Source: Alteromonas sp. V450
GTDB lineage: Bacteria; Pseudomonadota; Gammaproteobacteria; Enterobacterales; Alteromonadaceae
Assembly: GCF_001885075.1 (NCBI RefSeq)
Contig: NZ_MODU01000004.1
Coordinates: forward strand, 124,001 to 188,000
Direction of reading: 5' to 3'
Length of the DNA: 64,000 bases
In this document: piece after piece, positions 43,216-52,215 of the stretch
Numbering within the stretch: position 1 is the first letter of the stretch
How the letters are laid out: the number at the start of each line of letters is the position of its first letter
Program-made: the position numbers and the translations under genes
The notes under the pieces: model-generated
What the model saw: the letters and a program-made list of their open reading frames with translations, nothing else
What the model was told of the DNA's origin: nothing
Database searches by the model: none

Positions 43216-43737
43216 TTAACGTTTCGCAGGTTTACGATAGTAGAATAAACCAGCTAGCATTAATCCAGCGAGTATTGCTGTACTAGGCGCGCTGACCGAT
43301 GCTGTTTTTATTTCAGGTGTACCTACGCTAACGCCTTCTAATTCAAAGCTGTCTATATTGCTAAAAACAGCACTGAAGTTCGCGGTGCCATCATCTTGAG
43401 CTAAGAAGTTAAGCGATGCTAACAGAAAGCTTCCGCTATACGTAATGCCGTCAAAAAAGCCATCTAGGCTCAGGTACAACGCGCCTGATAATGGCGCATC
43501 GAAGTCATCAGCGAAAAAACCATCGACAGAGTTTGTGTTATCTACAAAAGCGAGAAGCGTATTGTCAAACGCGAAATTAAAAGTAAGGAAGTCAAATTCC
43601 ACCGCATCTAGAATATTGATGTCGATAGTAACGTTATCGCCCTTTGAAACATCAACGCTATCTGTGCTTAGTTCAATAATTCCTGCTGATGTGGTGCAAG
43701 AAAAAATAATAGCCAAAGTTAATAATAGAGATTTCAT
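43216..43737 (-). CDS. Secreted cohesin-domain protein with membrane-anchor-like C-terminus
   Basis: The 173-residue protein has a signal peptide (residues 1-18), then a cohesin-like beta domain (about 20-145). It has the usual spacing of STDSVDVSKGDNVTIDINI, FNFAFDNTLLAFVD and SGSFLLASLNFLAQDDGTANF. The tail is SAPST, then the hydrophobic AILAGLMLAGLFYY and basic RKPAKR. This resembles PEP-CTERM sorting signals but lacks the Pro-Glu-Pro glutamate. The gene begins 10 nt after the stop of a nuclease that ends in a dockerin, so it is very probably co-transcribed. Cohesins bind dockerins in cellulosomes; that pairing here is an inference. Confidence 0.8.
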   Translation of the reverse strand: MKSLLLTLAIIFSCTTSAGIIELSTDSVDVSKGDNVTIDINILDAVEFDFLTFNFAFDNTLLAFVDNTNSVDGFFADDFDAPLSGALYLSLDGFFDGITYSGSFLLASLNFLAQDDGTANFSAVFSNIDSFELEGVSVGTPEIKTASVSAPSTAILAGLMLAGLFYYRKPAKR

Positions 43738-43747
43738 TTTTTATTCC

Positions 43748-46387
43748 TTAATTAGCTGCGCAACGAGTGCGAGTACACAAGCGGGTTAATGCTCTTGCAT
43801 CAGATGTAGTAATACGTCCGTCGTCGTTAATATCAAAAGCAATGTCTACGGTTTCACCGCGCTGAATTGCACGTAGTAACCCACGGTAATCGTTGATATC
43901 CACATCGCCATCTGCATCCCAGTCACCCCGAACGGGTTCCTGTATGCCTGCAGATAAATCGAGACCTATTACAACCGGATCGTGATCTGAGTAGCGATAA
44001 GCGTCCGCGCTATAAAGGTTGGTATTATCAGGCTCTTCTTCGAAGCTTGCTTCACCTTGGTCGCGAATGTCGTCGTTGTAATCGAACAGGTTAATTTCGT
44101 CAGCATTCACATGCCACTCAGTTACGCCAGTAACCACAGTTTCCATATTTAGACCTAGCGCATGGTCTAAATAGCCCCGTTGACCGTCGAATACATAGCT
44201 GTAAGCGTTGTCACCGTTAAACGCCTCAATAAGGTCAATATATCCAGCGTCTTTAAATGCCATGATGGGGTCTTCCATTTTGTACGCATTCATATCACCA
44301 ATAGCCAAAACTCTGTTAGTTTGAGCATTAGGCAGCACGTTGTTCAAAATAAAGTCCGTGATGACATTGACTGCGCCAGTACGGGTTAGATTACAGTTAG
44401 CTTGACCGTCACCTAAATCATTGTCACCGGTACTGCTGCAGCTAGAGCCTTTTGATTTGAGATGGTGAACAGCAACGATAACGCTTTCACCACTGGAAAC
44501 CTCCTGAAACTCTTGAACCAGTGTGGGGCGGTTGCGTTGGTCCTGATACGCAGGGTTTACGCTGTCGTCAATAATGTAAGTATTACCAATAGGTAATACT
44601 GTATCTTGATATAGCAGTCCAACTTTGATGGCATCTGTGCCAATGGGCGCCGTGTTAAGAACGTTATACTGTTTTTTGCACGTGCGGGTCAGTTCTGAGG
44701 CAAGGGTATTGATTGCGTTGTTATCAGCATCATTTTCAATTTCAATGAGACCGACGATGTCACCGTTCATGGCGCATAGCGCACTTACTGTCTTTGCAGT
44801 TTGCCGTTCCAGCTCTAGTGCTGAATTTGCACCTCTGCAACCGCTGTTTTCATTCGGGCCACAAACACTGGCGCCATTGTCAATGGTAGTAAAGTAGTTA
44901 AGCACATTGGTGTTTACTATGCGCAGCGTGCCGCCCACCTCATTTGGCTCTACCAACCTCGGGTTACTAGGTTCAAAGGAATAATTATAAGCTTGTGTAA
45001 CAGGGCGAACACGCCAGTTACTAAAGCTGTAGTCGAGTACGCCCGTTAGACCATTAATAGTATCGCCGCCGCGGAAAAAGTTACCGGTACTTAGTCCAGG
45101 GGTAGGGAAAAATACATTAAGATCTTCAAATAAGGCTTGATTGCTGCCATTGGCGTCGTCATCAAGAATAATACGTCGCAACGCGAGGCTTTGATTGTAT
45201 GCTTCTGCGCCTGTCACGCTCGGTGTATTTGTGTGAGTGTATTGGTAAGGACGCTCTCCTTCGTATAAGACAACTTCACCGAACCGGGAGAGTTGAAAGT
45301 ATTCCGCTACCGTTAGGGTATCAGTGAACGTTACTAGCATACCCTCGACTTGTTCATAATCGTCAAGTGACGAAACAGGAAGGTCGATTGTCGCCGGAGG
45401 TGGCAATGTTTCAACTGTTCCGTTTATGGTGGTTTTGGGGTTAATTATAGAGGTCATGCCGAATCGTTCATCTACCGTACCCGATACGGTTACAACATCA
45501 CCTACCTCTACGTTTGCTTCACCACAGCTATTGGCGCAGTATACAAATAGACCTTGCGATGTTAACGGGTTGGCATCTGCGTTAGCGTCTGTTGTTTGAA
45601 TAAAGAAGCCTGAAAGCTGTTCTGGGTGAAGTGTAGTGGAGCCTGTCGCACCTTGAAAATCGCCTACGACTACGCCAGTTGTGACAACCTCAAAACCGTT
45701 TAATACGCTGCTATTGCCCTCACCCTGTATATCGTGAATGGGCGTTATTTCTTCCACTGGGGGATCGATGGGGTCTGTTGGATCAGTAGGGTCAGTTGGG
45801 TCTGTGGGTGAATCCTCAGTGACAAAACTACCGAAGGGAACCGCTGCTCGCATTTCTTCAGCTGATGCACCGTCTAATGCGTTGTTATTAATTGCTGACC
45901 AATTTGACGCAACGAAACCACCGTCAGGACCGGTATTGTTTAACCGATACAAGAAGCTATCTTGATAGGTATTTTGTCCATCCTCAGCAAAATCTACCTG
46001 GTCAATAACGACATCATCTGCAATTCTTACAATGCGAAAAGCATCATTACCGTTGCCGGAAAAACTGCCATTTGCGATGACATTAGCGTAGTCTCCAGAT
46101 GTACCAAATACGGTCCTAAAATCTTCAACACTGCTGCTGTTTACCAGGTAAACGAACTCATTTTCGTATTCACCTGACAATGAAATATTAGTGGTAAAGC
46201 TTCCGCTATTGGCAGAACGCTGCACTTTATATTCGCCGAACGTTTCTTTACCAGAAACATAGAGCTCGATAGCCTTCGGATTACCGCCCGAAAATGTACC
46301 ATCAAGAATTCCTGTTATAATAACGTCTGCGTGGGCACTCGTTGCAGATAGAGCAAATAGCGCGCCTGCGATTAGTTTCAATTTCAT
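43748..46387 (-). CDS. ExeM/NucH-family extracellular nuclease with C-terminal dockerin
   Basis: The protein of about 879 residues has a signal peptide (SATSAHADV), then a lamin-tail-like domain (about 20-190) with GNPKAIELYVSG. A Thr/Pro/Asp repeat linker (PTDPTDPTDP), an OB-fold region (about 225-330) and an EEP catalytic domain (about 480-810) follow. The EEP domain carries LIEIENDADNN, VHHLKSKG, IGDMNAY and YSDHDPVV, the metal and catalytic residues of DNase I-like enzymes. The last 67 residues are a type I dockerin, with calcium loops DWDADGDVDIND (about 822-833) and DINDDGRITTSD (about 852-863). ExeM relatives often end in a GlyGly-CTERM anchor; this one does not. ATG 46387 has AGGA 6 nt upstream; 46393 is an alternative. 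Confidence 0.88.
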   Translation of the reverse strand: MKLKLIAGALFALSATSAHADVIITGILDGTFSGGNPKAIELYVSGKETFGEYKVQRSANSGSFTTNISLSGEYENEFVYLVNSSSVEDFRTVFGTSGDYANVIANGSFSGNGNDAFRIVRIADDVVIDQVDFAEDGQNTYQDSFLYRLNNTGPDGGFVASNWSAINNNALDGASAEEMRAAVPFGSFVTEDSPTDPTDPTDPTDPIDPPVEEITPIHDIQGEGNSSVLNGFEVVTTGVVVGDFQGATGSTTLHPEQLSGFFIQTTDANADANPLTSQGLFVYCANSCGEANVEVGDVVTVSGTVDERFGMTSIINPKTTINGTVETLPPPATIDLPVSSLDDYEQVEGMLVTFTDTLTVAEYFQLSRFGEVVLYEGERPYQYTHTNTPSVTGAEAYNQSLALRRIILDDDANGSNQALFEDLNVFFPTPGLSTGNFFRGGDTINGLTGVLDYSFSNWRVRPVTQAYNYSFEPSNPRLVEPNEVGGTLRIVNTNVLNYFTTIDNGASVCGPNENSGCRGANSALELERQTAKTVSALCAMNGDIVGLIEIENDADNNAINTLASELTRTCKKQYNVLNTAPIGTDAIKVGLLYQDTVLPIGNTYIIDDSVNPAYQDQRNRPTLVQEFQEVSSGESVIVAVHHLKSKGSSCSSTGDNDLGDGQANCNLTRTGAVNVITDFILNNVLPNAQTNRVLAIGDMNAYKMEDPIMAFKDAGYIDLIEAFNGDNAYSYVFDGQRGYLDHALGLNMETVVTGVTEWHVNADEINLFDYNDDIRDQGEASFEEEPDNTNLYSADAYRYSDHDPVVIGLDLSAGIQEPVRGDWDADGDVDINDYRGLLRAIQRGETVDIAFDINDDGRITTSDARALTRLCTRTRCAAN
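43751..43951 (-). other. Dockerin module of the nuclease gene
   Basis: This segment encodes the terminal 67 residues. Two 12-residue calcium loops, each with Asp/Asn at positions 1, 3 and 5 and Asp at 12, are each followed by a helix (YRGLLRAIQ and ARALTRLC). That is the duplicated F-hand design of type I dockerins. Confidence 0.8.
45766..45810 (-). repeat. Short tandem repeat encoding the Pro-Thr-Asp linker
   Basis: Nine-base units encoding PTD/DPT recur about five times and give a flexible linker between the lamin-tail-like domain and the OB-fold of the nuclease. Confidence 0.7.
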
Positions 46388-47031
46388 GAACATTCCTAGA
46401 TTGTTAGTTTTATTTCATGTCTGCACTGAGTTATTTGTGTGTATGCGGCAGTGCCCGACACGCCTCTATACTTTTGCTATGTGTGAGAGGCTTTTAGCGT
46501 TTTGTACACGTACTGACCAAAAGTACAGGTTTGATGTGTCAAATATATGACTGCTTATGACAAATGTATGACGTTTGTTTATGGGCCTGAATTGACGTGA
46601 TATGCCACGTTACGAAGCATTAATGAGCGGTAACTATGAAAGTAAATCAGTGGCCGAAGCGCTTCCTATGAAAGCGGAACAGAATTTATGAAAAGAGCTA
46701 AACGAGGAAAAGTAACGAAAATTGGCTTGCGATGTAACGGTGAGCGTTATGACAATGTAAGATCAGCATCAGTTTTTGCTGAGAAAAACCTGTAATACAT
46801 AGCGTCAATGTCAAAATGAAAGATGCTTTTGGAGAGGCAGATAATACTTCCAACATTTTCAGTAAATGCAAAAGGCAGTAAACATCTTTAGAGTACAAAA
46901 AGCATCGTCGTGTCTTTTAGCAGTACAGCAAAACTTGCCGTGCAGTTAACCTTACTACGCTGTGGTCGCAACAGGTACGCGGGAGGCAGAACGCCCGTTG
47001 ATTGCGGCGCTCCCCCCACATATTCAGATTG
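46388..47031. other. Long intergenic region with three tiny tandem open frames
   Basis: The 644-nt gap between the nuclease promoter side and the DUF2891 gene end has no recognised gene. On the plus strand, frames of 29 residues (46602-46691), 35 residues (46688-46795, sharing ATGA with the first) and 21 residues (46816-46881) follow each other. I recognise no family and they may be chance or remnant. A 6-bp hairpin GCCTCT/AGAGGC (about 46472-46491) lies nearer the nuclease. Confidence 0.35.
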
Positions 47032-48207
47032 CTATAAGATACCGCGTTTTGTTTCTAAATAGCTTGCGAAACTTCCCAACCAGTGACTTCCCATATAGTG
47101 CATGTCACCAAATACAGCGTTGAGCCCAGCTTTACGATGTGCAGTTAGGGCTTTTTCCAATACGGGCAAACGTTTGTCATTGTCAGGCAAGGCTTGCATT
47201 ATACCTTCTATCATCCACGCTCGGCTGATGTTCAGCCCGTCCAGGTGGGCGAGTTTTCCGTCTGTTTTGTCTGTCACCGTTGCAGGTATGAGCCAATTAG
47301 ATGTACTTGCATTTAAGTTCGGAAAGAATGCTGAGAGCCATTGGCTATAGGCTTTTTTAGGCATTACACGGCGCATTAGGTCCGCTTCGGCCAAACAAGG
47401 TGATAGGAAATCCTGCCCTGAAGGCTCGTAGGCTAGTGGGCACGCTTTGTCAGCCAGATAGTAGTCTTTCACCCTAGCCGTTAGCTGTGCTTCAAATTCC
47501 TTATTGCCTGACGTTTTCGCCCAGTCTAGCATTAGGCCAAAAGCAAAGGCGGTTTGGCTGTGTTCACCCGTTCGAATAGGGTAAGCCAATTTAGGTAACC
47601 ACGCGCTTACTCTTGAGATAATTTCTTGCTCAAGCGGAAGCAAGGTGTCTAGCCATATCTTTGCTTCTGGAATAGACGATTGACGTAGTTCAGCAGTTAA
47701 CTGCAAGAACCAGGCAAGACCATAGGGGCGCTCAAACGACGCATTATTTTCTCGGTTAAGGCTTGCCAATTCACCTTGAATGTTCTCAGTCGTAAAGCTG
47801 ATATTTAGCTTTTCAATGATCTCATCTCTATTCACCGCGTCTTGCGCAGTATTTAGCATTCTTACTAAAAGCCAATGGCCATGAACCGATGAATGCCAAT
47901 CTAAACAACCGTAAAATGCAGGGTACAGTTTATTAGGTGCTTTAACGTCGTCGGCGCTATTCATCATGTGTTTTACTACATTCGGAAACTCTTGATGAAT
48001 GCAGTGAAGTGCAAGATTGGAAAAAACACTTTCGTAATTGTTGTTAGAAGTACCTATTGAGGAACTTGCAATTGCATCAGTACTGCTGGTGCTAACGGCT
48101 TCAGCTGTCGATGTACTAGTGGCGAAGGCGTTGTGGGTAGCGATTATCGCAGTTAACGCAATACTGCTGCGAATAAAGTTCTTTATTTTCATCTTTTTTT
48201 TCATCAT
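47032..48207 (-). CDS. DUF2891 family secreted protein
   Basis: The protein of up to 391 residues has a signal peptide (ALTAIIATHNAFATS), a Ser/Thr-rich stretch (about 30-55) and then a DUF2891 domain. YPAFYGCLDWHSSVHGHWLLVRML is the most typical stretch and HYMGSHWLGSFASYL ends it. The pattern of His and Trp suggests an alpha/alpha-barrel hydrolase-like fold, but no activity is known to me. Starts at 48207, 48204 and 48192 are all possible. Monocistronic. Confidence 0.85.
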   Translation of the reverse strand: MMKKKMKIKNFIRSSIALTAIIATHNAFATSTSTAEAVSTSSTDAIASSSIGTSNNNYESVFSNLALHCIHQEFPNVVKHMMNSADDVKAPNKLYPAFYGCLDWHSSVHGHWLLVRMLNTAQDAVNRDEIIEKLNISFTTENIQGELASLNRENNASFERPYGLAWFLQLTAELRQSSIPEAKIWLDTLLPLEQEIISRVSAWLPKLAYPIRTGEHSQTAFAFGLMLDWAKTSGNKEFEAQLTARVKDYYLADKACPLAYEPSGQDFLSPCLAEADLMRRVMPKKAYSQWLSAFFPNLNASTSNWLIPATVTDKTDGKLAHLDGLNISRAWMIEGIMQALPDNDKRLPVLEKALTAHRKAGLNAVFGDMHYMGSHWLGSFASYLETKRGIL

Positions 48208-48314
48208 AGCTTTGTGAGCTTTTTCAATTACAAATCTATCGCCAATGTATAGTGAACCGTGATTTGAATAAAGTGTTGCGCGACATATAGCGTGCCAGCA
48301 CTTTAAGTAGCAGA

Positions 48315-49391
48315 TTAAAGTGTAAACCCAGCTGCCTTAGTTTTAATTAAGCTTTCGATACCCTCTAGTTTGTAAGTAAACACTTTCGTACAACCAATAT
48401 TGTCTAGTACCCACTGAGCGTTGTAATAGGTATCGCCATACCTTTCTCCGCTGTCGCACATAAGGGTAACTATTGAACCCGCTTCGCCTCGTTGCTTCAT
48501 TTGTTCAGCAATACTTAGTGCACCCCATAAGTTTGTGCCAGTAGAAGGGCCGGCTTTAATTCCCATGGTGTTGTTTAACCAATGCATGGTTGCAATACTG
48601 GCGGCATCGGGAACGGCAATCATGTCATCTATAACGTCGTGCTGAAAAGAGGCTTCAACTTTTGGGCGTCCAATCCCCTCTATGCGGCTTCCACGGGTAG
48701 CGGTAAGTGTACAATCCTTATTCTTGAAGCTATCAAAAAACACGCTGAATTCTGGGTCTACTACAACGAGTTTTGAATTGAGGCCTTTGTATCGTATGTA
48801 GCGACCTATGGTTGCTGATGTTCCGCCAGTACCTGCACTCATAACCACGGTGTGTGGAACAGGGTGGGGCTCGGCTTTCATTTGCTCAAAGATACTCTCA
48901 GCAATATTGTTATTTCCACGCCAGTCTGTAGCGCGCTCAGCGTAAAGGAACTGATCCATAAAGTAGCCGTTAATTTCTTTCGCTACCTTAGTGGCTTCGC
49001 TGTGCATTTGAGTAGGGCAGTCAACGAAATGACACTGTCCACCGTAGCGTTCAATAAGCGCTATTTTACTCTGGGCGGTAGACTTAGGCATGACAGCAAC
49101 AAACGGCACACCAATCATTTTTGCAAAGTAAGCTTCAGACACGGCCGTACTGCCTGATGATGCCTCTACCACAGTCGTTCCTTCTATAATTTTTCCATTA
49201 CACAGGGCATACAGAAAAAGGGAGCGAGCCAAGCGGTGTTTCAAGCTGCCCGTGGGGTGAGTGCTTTCATCTTTTAGATAGATGTCGATACCTTGAAATG
49301 CTATTTGCTCAAGCTTTATCAGGTGGGTGTCTGCAGAGCGCTGATAATCTGCATTAATGGTATTGATCGCTTTTGAAACCCAGCTTTTCAT
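48315..49391 (-). CDS. PLP-dependent cysteine synthase-family enzyme (Cds1-like)
   Basis: The 358-residue fold type II PLP enzyme has [17 protein letters not shown] with the Schiff-base lysine, [27 protein letters not shown], the glycine loop [19 protein letters not shown], and [11 protein letters not shown]. It is closer to the L-cysteine desulfhydrase Cds1 group than to CysK/CysM, because the lysine is followed by HRLA rather than DR. It may degrade cysteine to sulfide, pyruvate and ammonia. GAGAG precedes the ATG. Confidence 0.85.
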   Translation of the reverse strand: MKSWVSKAINTINADYQRSADTHLIKLEQIAFQGIDIYLKDESTHPTGSLKHRLARSLFLYALCNGKIIEGTTVVEASSGSTAVSEAYFAKMIGVPFVAVMPKSTAQSKIALIERYGGQCHFVDCPTQMHSEATKVAKEINGYFMDQFLYAERATDWRGNNNIAESIFEQMKAEPHPVPHTVVMSAGTGGTSATIGRYIRYKGLNSKLVVVDPEFSVFFDSFKNKDCTLTATRGSRIEGIGRPKVEASFQHDVIDDMIAVPDAASIATMHWLNNTMGIKAGPSTGTNLWGALSIAEQMKQRGEAGSIVTLMCDSGERYGDTYYNAQWVLDNIGCTKVFTYKLEGIESLIKTKAAGFTL

Positions 49392-49801
49392 AACACTACT
49401 CTCTTTTAATTAAATTTTGGGCAATTACTTAAAAATGCGCGCTGCAGTTAAAGTTCAGGGGGGCTGTCTTCTCTAAACACCGGAAAAAGAATATCAGTAC
49501 GATATGAGTAATAGATTCTATTATTCCACTATATGGCTATTTTTGTGCAATATAGTTTCGTTAACTGATTAAATTGTGCGGTTATTTTTCAGTATGGTGA
49601 TGGCGCTGGAGTTTGAGAGATTAAAACTAATCCAAGGTTGTAACGACAAGGGCAAAAAGATAGCCGAAAGGAAGGTAACTTTTGGTAAGGTTCATTGCAC
49701 CTAACGCTAAACAGACCCTAGCTATTGTTCAGTACAAAAAAGTTCAGGATCCTCATCTATATTGGTATCGTTAGCACAAGACTTCATTAAAAGGTAACCA
49801 C
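49392..49801. other. Divergent intergenic region
   Basis: This 410-nt gap must hold promoters for the Cds1-like gene and the EEP gene. I see no clear hexamers, operator palindromes, repeats or frames. Confidence 0.4.
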
Positions 49802-51016
49802 ATGAAAATTAGGGCGCTTTTCTTTGCCTCAGCTATTTTATCCGCGATATGCGTTTCCACGTTGGCTTATTCGAAAGAAGGGCAAATGCTAAAAGTTGCT
49901 ACATTTAACGTCAGTATGGAAGCCACTAACTATAAAGCGTTGGGCATGAAGCCGAGCGAAAAAGTACTTCAGCATGTTTTGTCTACGGGCGAGCACCCTC
50001 AAGTTAAAAATATTGCTGAAATTATTCAGCGTGTTAACCCTGATATTTTATTGCTCAATGAGTTTGATTACATTGCAGATAAACGCAAAGGGGTAGAGGC
50101 TTTTATAGAAAACTACCTCAATATTTCGCAACAAGGGCTTGAACCGGTTGACTACCCTTACACGTACGTAGCGCCAGTAAACACCGGCGAACCGACCACC
50201 TTCGACTTAGACAACAACGGTAAAGCAGAAGGTTTTGGTGGCGATGCCTATGGGTTTGGATTATATCCAGGACAATACGGCATGGCGCTACTTTCAAAAT
50301 ATCCTATTGATGTGGATAGTATCCGTACCTTTCAGAAATTCAAATGGCACCATATGCCTCATCCCCAAGTACCTATTATTCCTGATGAAAGTGGCAGTGT
50401 GGACAATGGCACCCCTTGGTACGATGTAAATGAATGGGAGGCATTGAGGTTAAGCTCGAAGTCTCACTGGGACGTACCAATCAAAGTGGGTGATAAGATA
50501 GTACATGTGTTAGCCATGCACCCAACGCCACCGAATTTTGATGGAAACGAAGACAGGAACGGTAAGCGCAATTATGATGAAATAAGGCTGATGGCGGATT
50601 ACCTTTCTCCTGACAAAGGCGAATATATCTATGATGACACGGGTGAGAAAGTTAGCCTATCAAACAATACGCGCTTTGTGCTTGTAGGCGATTTTAATGC
50701 TGCCGATATCGGAGACAAACACAGAGAAGGTGTAATAGAACAGCTTACTGAACACCCGCTTGTCAATAACGACACAATTCCAACAAGCGCAGGTGGCTCG
50801 GGTGCATCCGGCGCTGCGTTTAGCAAGCGTTTTACCGCTTATTGGGGCGCCAGAGCAGACTATGTTTTGCCCTCTCGATATGGGGTCGATGTACATGATG
50901 CAGGCGTTTTTTGGCCTGCTAAGACAAGTGACCTGTATCGATTAGTTAAAGACCGTGCCGCCAGCTCAGATCATAGGCTAGTCTGGGTAAGCTTGTCGCT
51001 AGAACAAGATAAATAA
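49802..51016 (+). CDS. Secreted endonuclease/exonuclease/phosphatase-fold protein
   Basis: The 404-residue protein has a signal peptide (ICVSTLAYSKEG), then an EEP domain. LKVATFNVS, DILLLNEFDYI (metal Glu), HVLAMHPTPPNF, FVLVGDFNAADIGD and SSDHRLVWV carry the catalytic residues. The insert YPYTYVAPVNTGEPTTFDLDNNGK contains a calcium-loop-like DLDNNG. It could be a nuclease or a phosphodiesterase/phosphatase. It is the second secreted EEP enzyme within 6 kb. Confidence 0.87.
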   Translation: MKIRALFFASAILSAICVSTLAYSKEGQMLKVATFNVSMEATNYKALGMKPSEKVLQHVLSTGEHPQVKNIAEIIQRVNPDILLLNEFDYIADKRKGVEAFIENYLNISQQGLEPVDYPYTYVAPVNTGEPTTFDLDNNGKAEGFGGDAYGFGLYPGQYGMALLSKYPIDVDSIRTFQKFKWHHMPHPQVPIIPDESGSVDNGTPWYDVNEWEALRLSSKSHWDVPIKVGDKIVHVLAMHPTPPNFDGNEDRNGKRNYDEIRLMADYLSPDKGEYIYDDTGEKVSLSNNTRFVLVGDFNAADIGDKHREGVIEQLTEHPLVNNDTIPTSAGGSGASGAAFSKRFTAYWGARADYVLPSRYGVDVHDAGVFWPAKTSDLYRLVKDRAASSDHRLVWVSLSLEQDK

Positions 51017-51069
51017 AGACCATTAAACGATTGCCCAGTATTTACTTGTTGTTTTATGTCACTTGGAGT

Positions 51070-51086
51070 GGCCGCTTCACGCGGCC
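51070..51086. terminator. GC-rich hairpin between convergent genes
   Basis: GGCCGC-TTCAC-GCGGCC is a perfect 6-bp hairpin 53 nt after the EEP gene and 29 nt before the DUF417 gene end. T-tract weak. Confidence 0.5.
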
Positions 51087-51115
51087 TTATGTAGCCAAAT
51101 TTAGTCTAACTGGGA

Positions 51116-51967
51116 TTATCGGTTTTGATCTGACACCGAATTAAATATTGTGAAGTAGGCAACTACCGCTAAATTAGCGATAAACCAAAGGTCTTTAATA
51201 ACAAACTGCCCTAATCGGTTAACGATGGTGGCACTGTTAAAGGTATCAGGCACAGTAAATAAAAACGTTTGAGTCATCAGAAATACGGATAAACAAGCCA
51301 TTCCACTCGTAATGATCATTGGCTTGTTCTTAGTGTAAATACCTACGCCCAAAACAAGCGCAAAAAAGACATCAAAACCTCCAATAACATTCGACGCTCC
51401 CTGTACACTGAACACAGCATATAGCCACGACATAAACGGCGATGTTTCAACCAGCCCTACAATTGCATTAGCTTCAAACTCAAAAAACTTCATGCCTCCT
51501 ATCCATAGTAAGACCATGGCTACAGGAGCAAAGTTAAGGTAAGTCAGCTGTTTGTGCGAAAGTTTGTCGCGATAAAACAAGAACAGAAAAAGCGGTAATA
51601 CTGCAAAGTACTTGATGATGCCTTGACCACTGCCAATAATCGGGAAGCCGCCTAAATCGGCCATCCATCGCGTTGGTGATAACAATGTAAGTAATGGAAT
51701 GGCCGTAACAAAAATGGCATATAGTGTTACTATTTTTGATGAAACAAGGTTAAAGCGCGCTGCAATGGTCAGTAACGGCAGTAACAGAAACGCGATACCA
51801 ACAAAGGCACCAAGTTTACTCTCGCTCAGCAAAGCGCCCAACGAGTAAAAGTCAAATGTAGTGATTAACGCACTGGGGTTTGCACCCAGTAAAAACGTTT
51901 GGCCAAGAACTGCAAAGCTAAAAGTGAGCAATGCTGTAACCATGTTGTCGGTTTGGTTTAATGTCAT
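51116..51967 (-). CDS. DUF417 (YkgB/RclC-like) membrane protein
   Basis: The protein of about 283 residues has eight or so hydrophobic segments. VLLWIGGMKFFEFEANAIVGLVETSPFMSWLYAV and GQFVIKDLWFIANLAV match DUF417. E. coli RclC of this family belongs to the reactive chlorine response, but no rcl genes are near. The frame is open to 52039, but ATG 51967 (MTLNQTDN) with GGA upstream avoids 24 residues unlike the family. The protein is longer than typical DUF417 (about 190), with extra helices at the N-terminus. Confidence 0.78.
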   Translation of the reverse strand: MTLNQTDNMVTALLTFSFAVLGQTFLLGANPSALITTFDFYSLGALLSESKLGAFVGIAFLLLPLLTIAARFNLVSSKIVTLYAIFVTAIPLLTLLSPTRWMADLGGFPIIGSGQGIIKYFAVLPLFLFLFYRDKLSHKQLTYLNFAPVAMVLLWIGGMKFFEFEANAIVGLVETSPFMSWLYAVFSVQGASNVIGGFDVFFALVLGVGIYTKNKPMIITSGMACLSVFLMTQTFLFTVPDTFNSATIVNRLGQFVIKDLWFIANLAVVAYFTIFNSVSDQNR

Positions 51968-52215
51968 AAAGTGTCCGTAACTACTGCTGGTTCTGCGAAG
52001 TGTATGTAGAGACCCGCCATGGCATAAATAAAATTTCAAAGATTTTAAAAATGTTCACAGTTAGGTGAGACCCTCACGCGAAGGGTTACCGACACAATGA
52101 GAACTTATCTAATAGCCGTTGTCTTAAGTAACTTAGGTCAAAAATAGCGAGGGCTTCAAACACTGCAGCCTTCAAGTAGTCGCGTGTGAAAAGTATCAAT
52201 AGCAGAGAGATAAAT

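Noticed and set aside
46698..46898. 66-residue minus-strand frame
   Set aside because: It is antisense to the tiny plus-strand frames and has no start signal or family resemblance.
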